From positions 1-64,000 of the forward strand of contig NZ_CAMFHB010000031.1 in the NCBI RefSeq assembly GCF_945952055.1: a stretch of DNA of 64,000 nucleotides, read 5' to 3'. The notes beneath the pieces are model-generated. The model was not told the origin of the DNA and searched no databases. It saw only the letters and a list, made by a program, of their open reading frames with translations. Below, one piece after another: positions 43,631 to 52,538 of the stretch; position 1 is the first letter of the stretch, and the number at the start of each line of letters is the position of its first letter. This stretch comes from an uncultured Alsobacter sp. (lineage in GTDB: Bacteria > Pseudomonadota > Alphaproteobacteria > Rhizobiales > Beijerinckiaceae). The translations under genes were made by a program, and so were the position numbers.

Positions 43631-45634
43631 TTAGAAGGATTCCCAGCGGCTTCCGCCGGCGGCCTTGCGCAGGGGCGCGGGCGACGCCTTCGTGGCGACC
43701 CTCCCCGGAGCGGACGCGCGGGTGGCGCCGGCCTGGGACGCGCCGGATCCGCGGACGCGGAACGTGGCCACGAGGTCGCCCAGCCGTCCGATCTGGTCGG
43801 TGAGCGAGGACGCCGACGCGGCGCTCTCCTCGGCCAGAGCCGCGTTCTGCTGGGTCATCTCGTCCATGTGGGCGACGGCCTGGCTCATCTCGTCGATGCC
43901 GTTGGCCTGTTCGGCCGCGGCCGTCGAGATATCCGTCACCGTCGCCGTCACCTTCTGGGAGGCCTCCACGATCTTGCCGAGCGCATCGCCCGCCGAGCGG
44001 ACGAGTTGCACGCCCTGGCCGACCTCGGACACGGACGCGTTGATCAGCGCCGTGATCTCCTTGGCCGCTTCCGACGAGCGCTGTGCCAGCGTGCGGACTT
44101 CCGACGCCACCACCGCGAAGCCCTTGCCGGCATCGCCGGCGCGGGCCGCTTCGACCGCGGCGTTGAGGGCCAGCAGGTTGGTCTGGAACGCGATCTCGTC
44201 GATCACGCCGGTGATGTCGGAGATCTTCTGGCTGGCGCTCTCGATGCGCGACATGGCGTCGACCGCCTTGGTCGCGATGTCGCCGCCCTCGGTGGCCACG
44301 GCCGTGGCCCGCTCGGCGAGGCTCACCGCGTGGCGCGAGGAGGCGGACGACGCCTTCACGGACGCGGCCAGTTCCTCGGTCGTGGCGGCGGTCTCTTCCA
44401 GCGAGGAGGCCTGCTGCTCGGTGCGGTTCGACAGGTCGTTGGCGCCGCTGTTGATCTCCTGGGCCGCGGTGCTCACGTCACGCGCGGTGGCCTGGATGGT
44501 CGCGACGGTGTCGGACAGGCGGCTCACCGTGTCGTTGAGGGCCGACTTGAGTTCGCCGAAGCGGCCGCGATAGTCGGTCGTGATCGTCTCCGTCAGGTCG
44601 CCCTGGGCCACCTTGCCGAGGACGCGGGCGAGTTCTCCGGTGGCGTCGTCGACCACGCGGTTGATCTCGTTGATGCCGGTGACGAGCTTGCCCATCTCCG
44701 GATCGTCGGAGGCAATCTGCAGGCGGGCCGAGAAGTCGCCGTCGGCGGCACGGCGAACCACCTCGCCGACCTCGCCCACGACCTCGACCATCGACTGGGC
44801 GCGGCGCAGGCGCTCGGCGGCCTGCTTGCGCTCTTCCTCCTCGAGGGCGCGCACGCGCAGGGCGTTCTCGCGGAACACGGCGAGCGCGCCGGCCATGCGG
44901 CCGATCTCGTCGCTGCGGTCGGCGTGGGGAACGCTGGCCTCGAGATTGCCGGCCGACATGGTTTCCATGGCGCCGGTGATGGCCCCGATGGGCGCGATGA
45001 TGCGCCGGCGCACGAGCCACAGCGTGGCACCGACCGCGGCGAGAGCCAGAGCCAGCATCACCGCGTTGATCGCCTCGGACCGGTCTGCCACGGTCGCCGC
45101 GCGCTCGACGTCGGCGTCCGCACCCTTGGCATTCAGGTCGACGTCCTTCTCGAGGAACTCCTGGGCCTTCTGGGCCGCGGGCAGCGCCACGGTGTTCAGG
45201 TGGCGCCAGGCGCCGTCGTAGTCACCGGCCCGCGCCATCTCGATCGCCGGCTTTTCCAGCGAGAGATAGTTCGTCCACGCGGACTGGAACGAGGTCCACA
45301 GCGCACGCTCGTCGTCCGAGGACACGAGACCTTCGTAGCGGCGGGCGGCTTCGTCGAAGTTGCGCTGGGCGGCGGCAACCGTGCCGAGCGTGGTCTCGAA
45401 CAGCTTCGCGTCACGGGCAGCGACGAGGCGCGCCACGCGCAGCCGGTACAGCATCATCTGGTAGCGCAGGTCGCCGAGGGCGCGCACGGAGGGCAGCCAG
45501 TCGCCGGCAATCTGACGCTGATAAGTCAGGACGCTCTTGAGCGAAAAGAATGAGGCCGCGCCCTGGGACAGGACGAGACAACCAAGGATTATTACGGACG
45601 CGGAAAGAAGCGCCCGAATGGAAAGGCGAGACAT
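43631..45634 (-). CDS. Methyl-accepting chemotaxis protein
   Basis: A 667-residue chemoreceptor. One membrane helix (about 8-28), a periplasmic four-helix-bundle-like sensor (30-185), a second helix (about 190-210, [15 protein letters not shown]), HAMP domain(s) (about 215-270, then [15 protein letters not shown] and [11 protein letters not shown] segments) and a signalling domain with the hairpin tip [21 protein letters not shown]. The C-terminus GGSRWESF resembles the W-x-x-F tether that recruits CheR/CheB. No glutamine-specific ligand motif can be read. The ATG at 45634 gives the standard short basic N-terminus; no strong ribosome site is seen. Confidence 0.93.
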   Translation of the reverse strand: MSRLSIRALLSASVIILGCLVLSQGAASFFSLKSVLTYQRQIAGDWLPSVRALGDLRYQMMLYRLRVARLVAARDAKLFETTLGTVAAAQRNFDEAARRYEGLVSSDDERALWTSFQSAWTNYLSLEKPAIEMARAGDYDGAWRHLNTVALPAAQKAQEFLEKDVDLNAKGADADVERAATVADRSEAINAVMLALALAAVGATLWLVRRRIIAPIGAITGAMETMSAGNLEASVPHADRSDEIGRMAGALAVFRENALRVRALEEEERKQAAERLRRAQSMVEVVGEVGEVVRRAADGDFSARLQIASDDPEMGKLVTGINEINRVVDDATGELARVLGKVAQGDLTETITTDYRGRFGELKSALNDTVSRLSDTVATIQATARDVSTAAQEINSGANDLSNRTEQQASSLEETAATTEELAASVKASSASSRHAVSLAERATAVATEGGDIATKAVDAMSRIESASQKISDITGVIDEIAFQTNLLALNAAVEAARAGDAGKGFAVVASEVRTLAQRSSEAAKEITALINASVSEVGQGVQLVRSAGDALGKIVEASQKVTATVTDISTAAAEQANGIDEMSQAVAHMDEMTQQNAALAEESAASASSLTDQIGRLGDLVATFRVRGSGASQAGATRASAPGRVATKASPAPLRKAAGGSRWESF

Positions 45635-46127
45635 GGAGATGGCTTTCGGTGGTTGTTTTGTCCCACCATGCGCTTGATGTTTTAAATGGGTGTAAATTGC
45701 AACTCTCGCGGCAGTTTTGTCTGGCTCGGTACGCTGGCTGCCGCAAAATCCGGCTCCTTGACGCGTTAACCGCTTGGCGCCGCCGGAGGCACTTCCTGGC
45801 GTGAATCCAACATCTTCGAAGGTTTGCACGGAATGCTTGAAAGAGCTCCAGCCATGCCGTAAGAGCAGGCAATAGTCGCATTTGGACCTTTGATATGCGC
45901 AAAAGCTCTATCTGACATGCGACGAACATGTCGCAATCGCGATAGAACAGGACGCATTCGCTTCGTTGCACGATTTCGCAAACGATTACACAGCGGCCTC
46001 TGACGACGGATTGCCAATGTTGCCACCGTCGTCGCAGCGCGATTTCGTCGCTTCGTCAGTCATATCCTGCACGCAAGGTCGAGTTCCGTGGCCCGTGGCC
46101 ATGAGGGCTCCTGGAGCTGTTGTCACG
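45635..46127. other. 493-base divergent intergenic region
   Basis: The region lies between the chemoreceptor (minus) and GAF-protein (plus) genes and must carry both promoters. It is less GC-rich than the surroundings. An inverted repeat at 45918-45935 is the only clear structure. No gene is supported. Confidence 0.5.
45918..45935. repeat. TGCGAC/GTCGCA inverted repeat
   Basis: TGCGAC and GTCGCA are perfect 6-bp arms around a 6-base spacer (GAACAT). It sits midway between two divergent genes and could be an operator, but no other copy supports this. Confidence 0.35.
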
Positions 46128-46640
46128 ATGTCCGAGACTGCCCCTAGGGAGCCCCAGCCGGCTCCGGTCCGCCTGAGGGCCTTCAAGGCCCTGCGGATGC
46201 CGAGGGGAACCGCGATCCCCGCGATGAACAACATCGCCAAGGTCGCCATGGCCCACCTGCGCGTGCCCTGCGCGGTCGTCACGCTGTTCGAGGAAGACCT
46301 TCCCTACGTCGTCGGCCGGTACGGCGCCGACGGGTCCCGCATCGACGGGACAGAGGACATGAGCCGTCACGTGATCGACAGCGACGACGTCGTGGCGTTC
46401 GACGACCTGGAGACGCACGACCGCTATCGGCCTTTCGCGCCCAAGGTCGACGGCCAGCCGGTCCGCTTCTTCGCCGCCGCTCCGATGGTCGTGCCCATGG
46501 GTGTCCGCATCGGGACCGTGTGCATCTTCGACTACGCGCCGCGGATCATGAACCTCGGCCAGCGGATCATCCTGCGGCAACTGGCCGCCATCGCCTCCGA
46601 CGAGTTGAAGACGATGGCGGGGTGCCCGGCGACGGCTTGA
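46128..46640 (+). CDS. GAF-domain protein
   Basis: A 170-residue protein consisting mainly of one GAF domain (about 25-165). It shows NNIAKVAMAHLRVPCAVVTLFEEDLPYVVGRYG, a VVAFDDLETHDRYRPF stretch and FFAAAPMVVPMGVRIGTVCIFD, the usual layout for small-molecule sensing. No output domain is attached, so it may work as a stand-alone sensor or partner. ATG 46128 is chosen with GGAG upstream; ATG 46101 and 45966 are possible. Confidence 0.8.
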   Translation: MSETAPREPQPAPVRLRAFKALRMPRGTAIPAMNNIAKVAMAHLRVPCAVVTLFEEDLPYVVGRYGADGSRIDGTEDMSRHVIDSDDVVAFDDLETHDRYRPFAPKVDGQPVRFFAAAPMVVPMGVRIGTVCIFDYAPRIMNLGQRIILRQLAAIASDELKTMAGCPATA

Positions 46641-46658
46641 GGCCGCGCCCTCACGAAT

Positions 46659-47603
46659 TCAAAGTCCAGCCGGCGCCACCGTGCCGCGGGCCGCCAGTCG
46701 CGCGGCGGCGAGGGCGGCGTCGATCTCCGGTTCGCTCACCGCGATGCCGTCCGGCAAATGCCGGCGCAGCGATTCGCCCACCAGGGGATGGAGCCGGAAT
46801 GCCCCTCCGGCCAGCGCCAGGGCATTGCAGCCCAGCCGGCGCGCCAGCACCGTTCCCAGCCTCGCGAGCTCCCGCCCCGCATCGTCCAGGATGCCCAGCG
46901 CCTGGGCATCGCCCGTCCGCGCGGCCTCCGCCACGAACGGCGCGAGCGCCGCGACGCCGCCGCGGTCGGTGCTGTAGACGGCGGCGCGCACCACGGGCCA
47001 CGTGGCGCTGCCGAGGCGTGCGGCCAACGCGTCGACCAGGGCGTTGCGCACATCCGGGTTCTCGTCCTGGGCGCGTGTCACGGCACGCAAGCCTTGGGTG
47101 GCGATCCACCAGGCCGCGCCCGCATCGTCTACCACCACCCCGCGGCCGCCGACCTGCACGGTGCGCCCCGCCGTGTCGATGGCGTAGCCCACGGAGCCGG
47201 TGCCGGCATAGACGAGGCCGCCTTCGCCGGGCGCGAAGAGGGTCGCCGCGGCGATCCACATGTCGTCGCCCAGCGTGATCGCGGATGCCGCGATCCCCAG
47301 TCCCTCGGCGAGCCAGCCCGCGAGAGTGGCGGCCTCGGGCATGCGCGCCGACAGCCCGGTGATGCCGCCGGCGATGCGGTGCGGTCGCCCCAGGGGCCGC
47401 ACGGCCTCGCACAGGGCCTTGAAGGCCGAAAGGCTCTTGGCGTGGACGGCCGGATCGAAGATGTGGCCCGCCGAGGGCCCGGCCTCGCCCCGGCCGACCA
47501 CGCGGTCGGTCGCGGCGTCGAGGAGCACCCAGCGCGTGGCGCTGCCACCCGCGTCGATGCCCAGGGTGAGCGCGCCCGGAGGCAAGGGGCCCGCCGTCAG
47601 CAT
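46659..47603 (-). CDS. BadF/BadG-type ATPase, N-acetylglucosamine kinase-like
   Basis: A 314-residue protein of the ASKHA fold. The phosphate-1 loop reads LGIDAGGSATRWVL; further ATP-site motifs are ITLGDDMW, LVYAGTGSVGYAI and ALAGGAFRLHP. Relatives such as human NAGK phosphorylate GlcNAc or related amino sugars at C6. It overlaps the nanE-like gene by 7 bases and belongs to the sugar-ABC operon. A kinase for imported N-acetylmannosamine or GlcNAc is the best guess. Confidence 0.82.
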   Translation of the reverse strand: MLTAGPLPPGALTLGIDAGGSATRWVLLDAATDRVVGRGEAGPSAGHIFDPAVHAKSLSAFKALCEAVRPLGRPHRIAGGITGLSARMPEAATLAGWLAEGLGIAASAITLGDDMWIAAATLFAPGEGGLVYAGTGSVGYAIDTAGRTVQVGGRGVVVDDAGAAWWIATQGLRAVTRAQDENPDVRNALVDALAARLGSATWPVVRAAVYSTDRGGVAALAPFVAEAARTGDAQALGILDDAGRELARLGTVLARRLGCNALALAGGAFRLHPLVGESLRRHLPDGIAVSEPEIDAALAAARLAARGTVAPAGL

Positions 47604-48277
47604 GCCCCGTGCACGGCGTCGGCGAAGCGCTTCGTGATCTCGCGCGGATTGGTGATCATGGTGCCCACCACGACCGCGTGCGCGCCGGCCTGGAGTGCCT
47701 GGGCGGCGAGGGCAGGGGTGTCGAACCGCCCCTCCGCCACGACGGGAGCCTTGCAGTGGGCGGCGAGCGCGGCGACGAGGGCGAGGTCCGGGCCGGTGCC
47801 CTTGGGCGCCAGCGTCTCCTCGGTGTAGCCCGAGAGGGTCGACGACACGTAGTCGACGCCCAGCGCGTCGGCCGCGATCCCTTCGGCCAGCGTGGCGCAG
47901 TCGGCGAAGATGGCGACGTTGAGCCGCTCCCGGATGGCCTTCACGAGACCGGCAAGATCCTCGCCGCCGCGATACCGGGCCGTGGCGTCGATGGCGACGA
48001 TGTCGCAGCCGGCTTTCGCAACGGCTTCGGCGGCGGCGAAGTCGGGCGTGATGATCACGGGAATTCCCGGCCGCTCGCACTTGAGGATGCCGATGACCGG
48101 CAGATCCACCACGGCCTTGATCGCCGCGATGTCCTGCGGCCCGTTGGCGCGGATGCCGCCGGCGCCGCCGTCGCGGGCCGCGAGGGCCATGGCGGCCATG
48201 TGCACGGGGCCGTGCAACGGATTGTCGGGACGCGCCTGGCACGACACGACCAGCGAGCCCTTGGGGATCGGCCTCAT
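47597..48277 (-). CDS. nanE: N-acylglucosamine-6-phosphate 2-epimerase (NanE-like)
   Basis: A 226-residue TIM barrel that interconverts ManNAc-6-phosphate and GlcNAc-6-phosphate. NanE features are SLVVSCQARPDNPLHGP, the GAGGIRANGPQDIAAIK segment, LPVIGILKCE with the catalytic lysine, IVAIDATAR, IFADCATLAEG and APVVAEGRFDTP. It starts with an ATGA overlap after the MalG-like permease and is followed by the kinase gene. Together they form an import-phosphorylate-epimerise set. Confidence 0.92.
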   Translation of the reverse strand: MRPIPKGSLVVSCQARPDNPLHGPVHMAAMALAARDGGAGGIRANGPQDIAAIKAVVDLPVIGILKCERPGIPVIITPDFAAAEAVAKAGCDIVAIDATARYRGGEDLAGLVKAIRERLNVAIFADCATLAEGIAADALGVDYVSSTLSGYTEETLAPKGTGPDLALVAALAAHCKAPVVAEGRFDTPALAAQALQAGAHAVVVGTMITNPREITKRFADAVHGAC

Positions 48278-49134
48278 TTCACGGCTCCGGACGTCATGCC
48301 CTGGATGAACTGCTTGGACAGCAGGATGTAGACGATGGTGATCGGCAGCGCCGACAGCGTGAGGCCGGCGAAGAGCACGCCCCAGTTCGTCGTGTACTCG
48401 CCCATGAAGGCGGTGAGGCCCTGGGGCAGCGTCTTGCGGCTGTCGGTCTGCACGAAGATCAGCGGGAAGAAGAAGTCGTTCCACACCGGCACGGCGTTGT
48501 GGATCGCGGCGATGACCATGGCGGGGCGGGCGAGCGGCAGCATCACCGACCACATGATGCGCGCGTCCGAGGCGCCGTCGATGCGCGCGGCGTCCTCCAG
48601 CTCCTTCGGCAGCGTGCGCAGGAAGCCGGTCATGATGAAGACGGTCGAGGGCAGGCCCATCGCCGTGTAGATCACGACGAGCCCGAGACGCGTGTCGAGG
48701 AGGTTGAGGTCCCGCATCTGGATGAAGAGCGGGATGATGGCGAGCTTCAGCGGCACCATCAGGCCCGCCAGGAAGAACAGGTAGATGGCGACCGAGCCGG
48801 CGAAGCGGTAGCGGGCGAGCCCGTAGGCCGCCATGGTGCCCAGCGTCAGGATCGCCAGGATCGACCCGCCCGTGATCAGGATCGAGTTCAGGAGATAGCC
48901 GAAGAAGTTCGTCTGGGTGAGGACCGTGACGAAGTTCGTGAGGTTGGAGAAGTTCGGCAGCGCGAAGGGCTTGCCGAAAATCTCTCCCGTCGACTTGAAG
49001 CCCCACAGCCCCATCACCAAGATCGGGAACAACATGACGAAGCTGTTGCCGACCAGCAGGATCTGCAGGAGCAGGTCGCCGAGGCCGCCGCTCGTGGCGC
49101 GGCCCGTGTCGCGGGTTTGCGGCGTGGCGCTCAT
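48274..49134 (-). CDS. Sugar ABC transporter permease (MalG-like)
   Basis: A 286-residue permease with six helices and the EAA loop ELEDAARIDGASDARIMWSVMLPLARPA. Its ATG overlaps the MalF-like stop and its stop overlaps nanE. It belongs to the CUT1-type importers. No matching ATPase gene is in this operon. Confidence 0.92.
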   Translation of the reverse strand: MSATPQTRDTGRATSGGLGDLLLQILLVGNSFVMLFPILVMGLWGFKSTGEIFGKPFALPNFSNLTNFVTVLTQTNFFGYLLNSILITGGSILAILTLGTMAAYGLARYRFAGSVAIYLFFLAGLMVPLKLAIIPLFIQMRDLNLLDTRLGLVVIYTAMGLPSTVFIMTGFLRTLPKELEDAARIDGASDARIMWSVMLPLARPAMVIAAIHNAVPVWNDFFFPLIFVQTDSRKTLPQGLTAFMGEYTTNWGVLFAGLTLSALPITIVYILLSKQFIQGMTSGAVK

Positions 49135-50057
49135 GCGATTTCGATCTCGCGGCGCCGCAGGCGCACCGTCCAGATGGCCGAGATCACCGCCACGAAGAGG
49201 AACATCATGACGGCGAGCGCCGATCCATGGCCGAAGTCCTGGGCGCCCGAGCTCTGGTTGCCGAAGGCGGTCCGGTAGAAATACAGGCCCAGAACGTCGG
49301 TCGAGCCGTAGGGAGAGCCCTCGACGCCCGCCATGAGGTAGGGCAGCTCGAACCAGTTGAATGCGCCGATAAAGAGCAGGATGAAGGTCACCGTGGCGCT
49401 CGGCGCCACCAGGGGCCAGATGATCTTGCTGACGAGCTGCCACTCGTTGACGCCGTCGATGCGGCCCGCCTCGATGATGTCGGGCGGAATGCGCTGGATG
49501 CCGGCCAGGAACACCAGCGTCGGGAAGCCCACCCAGTGCCAGGCGTTGACCAGGGTGAGCGCCCACAGGGCCGTCTCGCTCAGGCCGAGCCAGGGGGTGG
49601 TGAAGGTGCCGAAGCCCGCCAGGCTCAGCACCTTGTTGAACAGGCCGAAGACGGGGTGGAGAAACTGCTTCCACACCAGCGCGACGATGACGCTCGACAG
49701 GATGACCGGCAGGAACACCGCCACGCGGTGGAAGCGATGGCCCGGCAACTGGCGCGACAGCGCATAGGCGAGCAGAAAGCCGACGCCGTTCTGGATGAGC
49801 ATCAGGACGACGAACACCATGACGTTGTGGCTGAAGGCCCGCCACGTCACGGGAGCCCAAGGTTCGTGCAGCAGTACGTCGGTGAAGTTCTTGAGCCCGA
49901 CGAAGTCGACGCGCTTCAGACCTTCCCAGTGATAGAAGGCATACACGAAGGCCGACAGGATCGGCATCACCACGAAGGCGGTCATGAAGGCGAGCGGCGG
50001 CACGATCAGGGTCGCGACCCAGATCCTGCGCCCGACCGGCCATTCGAGATCAGCCAT
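49131..50057 (-). CDS. Sugar ABC transporter permease (MalF-like)
   Basis: A 308-residue six-helix permease of the CUT1 class with EAA loop IIEAGRIDGVNEWQLVSKIIWPLVAP. AGGA lies 9 bases before the ATG at 50057. It forms a heterodimer with the MalG-like subunit and lies downstream of its binding protein, separated from it by a repeat element. Confidence 0.92.
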   Translation of the reverse strand: MADLEWPVGRRIWVATLIVPPLAFMTAFVVMPILSAFVYAFYHWEGLKRVDFVGLKNFTDVLLHEPWAPVTWRAFSHNVMVFVVLMLIQNGVGFLLAYALSRQLPGHRFHRVAVFLPVILSSVIVALVWKQFLHPVFGLFNKVLSLAGFGTFTTPWLGLSETALWALTLVNAWHWVGFPTLVFLAGIQRIPPDIIEAGRIDGVNEWQLVSKIIWPLVAPSATVTFILLFIGAFNWFELPYLMAGVEGSPYGSTDVLGLYFYRTAFGNQSSGAQDFGHGSALAVMMFLFVAVISAIWTVRLRRREIEIA

Positions 50058-50111
50058 TCTATCGTCCTGGACTGCGGGAGATCGTTGGAAGTCTGGCTCG
50101 CTCCCTCCGCG

Positions 50112-50147
50112 CGTCATGGCCGGGCTTGGCCCGGCCACCCACGACTT
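50112..50147. repeat. Palindromic repeat, copy 2 (one arm)
   Basis: This 36-base arm begins CGTCATGGCC and ends CACGACTT. It contains a perfect 9-bp hairpin, TGGCCGGGC around a TTG loop. The opposite arm is missing, leaving a short degraded middle to about 50165. It lies between a binding-protein gene and its MalF-like permease gene. Confidence 0.8.
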
Positions 50148-50234
50148 CGGAGCGGGCCCGGCGAAGGGCTGAGAGGGGCGACTATGGACGGAGAGGATGC
50201 GAGCAGGGCCTCTGTCACCCTGCTCGCAGTCCCA

Positions 50235-51485
50235 TCACTTCTTGAACGGCGCGTAGTAGGTCGCGATGCCCTTGGTGATCTCCGCGCCGGTCTCGGCCGG
50301 AGTGGCCTTGCCGGCCAGCATCTTCTGCACGCCCGACTGCAGCAGCACCGAGCCCGAGGGCTCCTGGTAGCGGAAGTGCACGAGCATGAGGTAGCTCATG
50401 TTCTGCTTGTTGAGCTCGGCCACCTTGCCCAGCATCGGGTCGGTGAACTGCACGCCCGGCACCGGCGAGAGGTTGCCCAGCGTGTTGGCGAACTTGTCGC
50501 CGAACTGCTTGGAGGCGAAGTAGTTCACCAGCTTGATGCCGTCGGCCTTGTTGGCCGACTTGGCGTTCACCGCGAAGCCGCCGTCGAGGTAGAGCCCGAC
50601 CAGGCGCTCGTCACCCTTCTTGAGCACCGGCGAGGCGAAGACGTCCATCTTGAGCGCCGGGTTGGCCTTCAGGAAGGGCGCGAGCTCGAACGAGCCGCCG
50701 GCGAACATGGCCGCCTGGCCCGACGAGAACAGCTGCTGCATGGTCGGGTAGTCGATGCCCGAGAAGCTCGGGGCGAGATAGTCGGCCTTGGCGAGGTCGT
50801 TCAGCCGGCCGAGCGCGTCGACGAAGCGCTTGTCGGTGAAGTCGGCCTTGCCCGATACGATGTCGGCCTCGAACTGCTTGCCGAGCTGGCTGGAGAGCAG
50901 GGCGCTGACGATCGTCTCGTTCTGCCAGGCGGTCGCGGTGCCGTTGGCGAAGGGCGTGATGCCGGCCGCCTTCAGCTTCTTGCAGACCTCGACGAGTTCG
51001 TCCCAGGTCTCCGGCGGCTTCACGCCGGCCTTGGCGAAGAGCTCGGTGTTGTAGATCACGAGCATGGTCTGCGTGGAGAACGGCACGGCGTAGATCTTGC
51101 CGTCGGAGCGCAGCGTCTCGCCCTTGAGCGAGGCTTCCGGGAATTTCGTGATGCCCGGGACGTTGGATTCGTTGAGCTCGAGCAGGTAGCCGGGCTTCGC
51201 CAGGGCCTCGAAGGCGCCGTAGGCGCGCACCATCATCACGTCCGGGCCCTTGTCGCCCGCCATCGCGGTCGAGAGCACGGTCGGATAGTTCTGCGGCTCG
51301 AACGCCTCGAAGGTGATCTTCACGTCCGGGTTCTTGACGTTGAAGTCCTTGAAGAAGTCCAGGTAGACGGCCTTGTCCTCGGCGCGCCAGGTCCAGAACT
51401 TGAGCTCGCCGGCCGAGGCGGCGATGGGCTGGACGAGCATGGTGGCCGCCGCGAGCGCGGCGGCGAGGGTCTTCAGGGCTTTCAT
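50235..51485 (-). CDS. Sugar ABC transporter substrate-binding protein (family 1)
   Basis: A 416-residue periplasmic receptor with a signal peptide (MKALKTLAAALAAATMLVQPIAASA). The mature protein begins GELKFWTWRAEDKAVYLDFFKDF. It shows DGKIYAVPFSTQTMLVIYNTELF, a typical family 1 hinge, and GQAAMFAGGSFELAPF. GGAGG lies 9 bases before the ATG. The downstream permeases, NanE and kinase suggest an N-acetylated amino sugar or an amino-sugar oligosaccharide as ligand. Confidence 0.92.
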   Translation of the reverse strand: MKALKTLAAALAAATMLVQPIAASAGELKFWTWRAEDKAVYLDFFKDFNVKNPDVKITFEAFEPQNYPTVLSTAMAGDKGPDVMMVRAYGAFEALAKPGYLLELNESNVPGITKFPEASLKGETLRSDGKIYAVPFSTQTMLVIYNTELFAKAGVKPPETWDELVEVCKKLKAAGITPFANGTATAWQNETIVSALLSSQLGKQFEADIVSGKADFTDKRFVDALGRLNDLAKADYLAPSFSGIDYPTMQQLFSSGQAAMFAGGSFELAPFLKANPALKMDVFASPVLKKGDERLVGLYLDGGFAVNAKSANKADGIKLVNYFASKQFGDKFANTLGNLSPVPGVQFTDPMLGKVAELNKQNMSYLMLVHFRYQEPSGSVLLQSGVQKMLAGKATPAETGAEITKGIATYYAPFKK

Positions 51486-51533
51486 GGTTCTGTTCCTCCC
51501 TGGGGCACGATACCTCTAGTGCTAAGGAAAGAG

Positions 51534-51549
51534 CGTTGACCGGTCAACG
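51534..51549. promoter_or_regulatory. Perfect 16-bp palindrome, probable operator
   Basis: CGTTGACCGGTCAACG lies 49 bases upstream of the sugar-binding-protein start, the usual operator position. A GATACC at 51509-51514 and a GGTATC at 51564-51569 flank it in inverted orientation; these partly resemble the GGTATT half-sites near anmK. The binding regulator is not evident. Confidence 0.55.
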
Positions 51550-51557
51550 GCTGGTGT

Positions 51558-52430
51558 TCAATTGGTATCATCGTCGCCGGCGGCCACCCGCACCAGGACA
51601 GCCGTGGCGTCGTCGTGCTTCTTGATGCGCGGCGCCCGCACGCCGTGCGGATCGGCATTTTCCTCCGCGCGCAGCCGGTCGATCATCGGCCTCAGGCCCT
51701 GCGACAACGCCGCCTCCACGAGATCCGCCTCGGTGTGGATGCCGAAATGGTCGATGAGCCGGTAGAAGCCGTCGGTGACCAGCAGCAGCACGTCGCCGGG
51801 CGCGACGGGGTGGGTGGCCCGCACCAGCAGCGACCGCCACGGCACGCGCGGATGCACCACGTTGTAGCCGCCCGGCTGGTTGGCGAGCAGCCGGTTCTCG
51901 CGGATCGTCTCGCGCACCAGCGGCCAGGGGTCCTCGTCCGGGCGCAGACGCCTCGCTTCGGCAAAGGCCGCCTGGGTCCGTGAGGCGACGGCCTCGATCG
52001 CATGGTCGCTGAGCAGCGTCACCGTGCCGTCGGCCTTGCGGTGCAGGATCGAGATGTCGCCGATGGCGGCCAGGTGCAGGGCACGGCCGTGCAGCAGGGC
52101 GAGGCCGAGGCACGCGGTGGGCAGGTCGGGGGCCTCGATGGCCCGGTCCCCGACGGCCTGCTCGAAAGCCGCCGCGACTCGCGCCTCGGCCGCGGCCACC
52201 GTGGCGTCGAGGTCGGCGGGCGTGCCGCCCGACAGCAGTCCCGCCAGCGTGTCGGACAGCGTTTGCGCGAGCCAGGCGGCCCCGCTCGGTTCCAGGATGT
52301 TCGCCCCACGGTTCACCCCGGTGGCCCCGTCGATCACCCAGGCCGCGCCGGGAGCGACCCCGTGCGCGTCCTCGTTCGGTGGCTTGGGACCGTGGGTGAG
52401 GGCGTCGAGGCAGTGCAGGATCAAGGGCAT
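51558..52430 (-). CDS. PP2C-like serine/threonine phosphatase
   Basis: A 290-residue PPM phosphatase that removes phosphate from Ser/Thr of proteins using two metal ions. Motifs are WVIDGATG (Asp-Gly), AAIGDISI (Gly-Asp), LLVTDGFYR and KKHDDATAVLV (Asp-Asp). There is no sensor domain, membrane helix or matching kinase gene nearby. It is placed between the serine hydrolase gene (108 bases away) and the sugar operon, all in the same orientation. Confidence 0.87.
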   Translation of the reverse strand: MPLILHCLDALTHGPKPPNEDAHGVAPGAAWVIDGATGVNRGANILEPSGAAWLAQTLSDTLAGLLSGGTPADLDATVAAAEARVAAAFEQAVGDRAIEAPDLPTACLGLALLHGRALHLAAIGDISILHRKADGTVTLLSDHAIEAVASRTQAAFAEARRLRPDEDPWPLVRETIRENRLLANQPGGYNVVHPRVPWRSLLVRATHPVAPGDVLLLVTDGFYRLIDHFGIHTEADLVEAALSQGLRPMIDRLRAEENADPHGVRAPRIKKHDDATAVLVRVAAGDDDTN

Positions 52431-52538
52431 GGCGCGAGGCTAGGCGGACCGGCCCGAGCGGGCAAGCCACGGCCGGGCGCACCTGCCGTGCGTCCGTCGG
52501 CGCGGATCATGGGCTGCCCGCGCGGGCCGGGCTCCGTG

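Noticed and set aside
43460-45553. 697-codon frame antisense to the chemoreceptor gene
   Set aside because: Composition mirrors the coiled-coil codons of the receptor; no recognisable protein.
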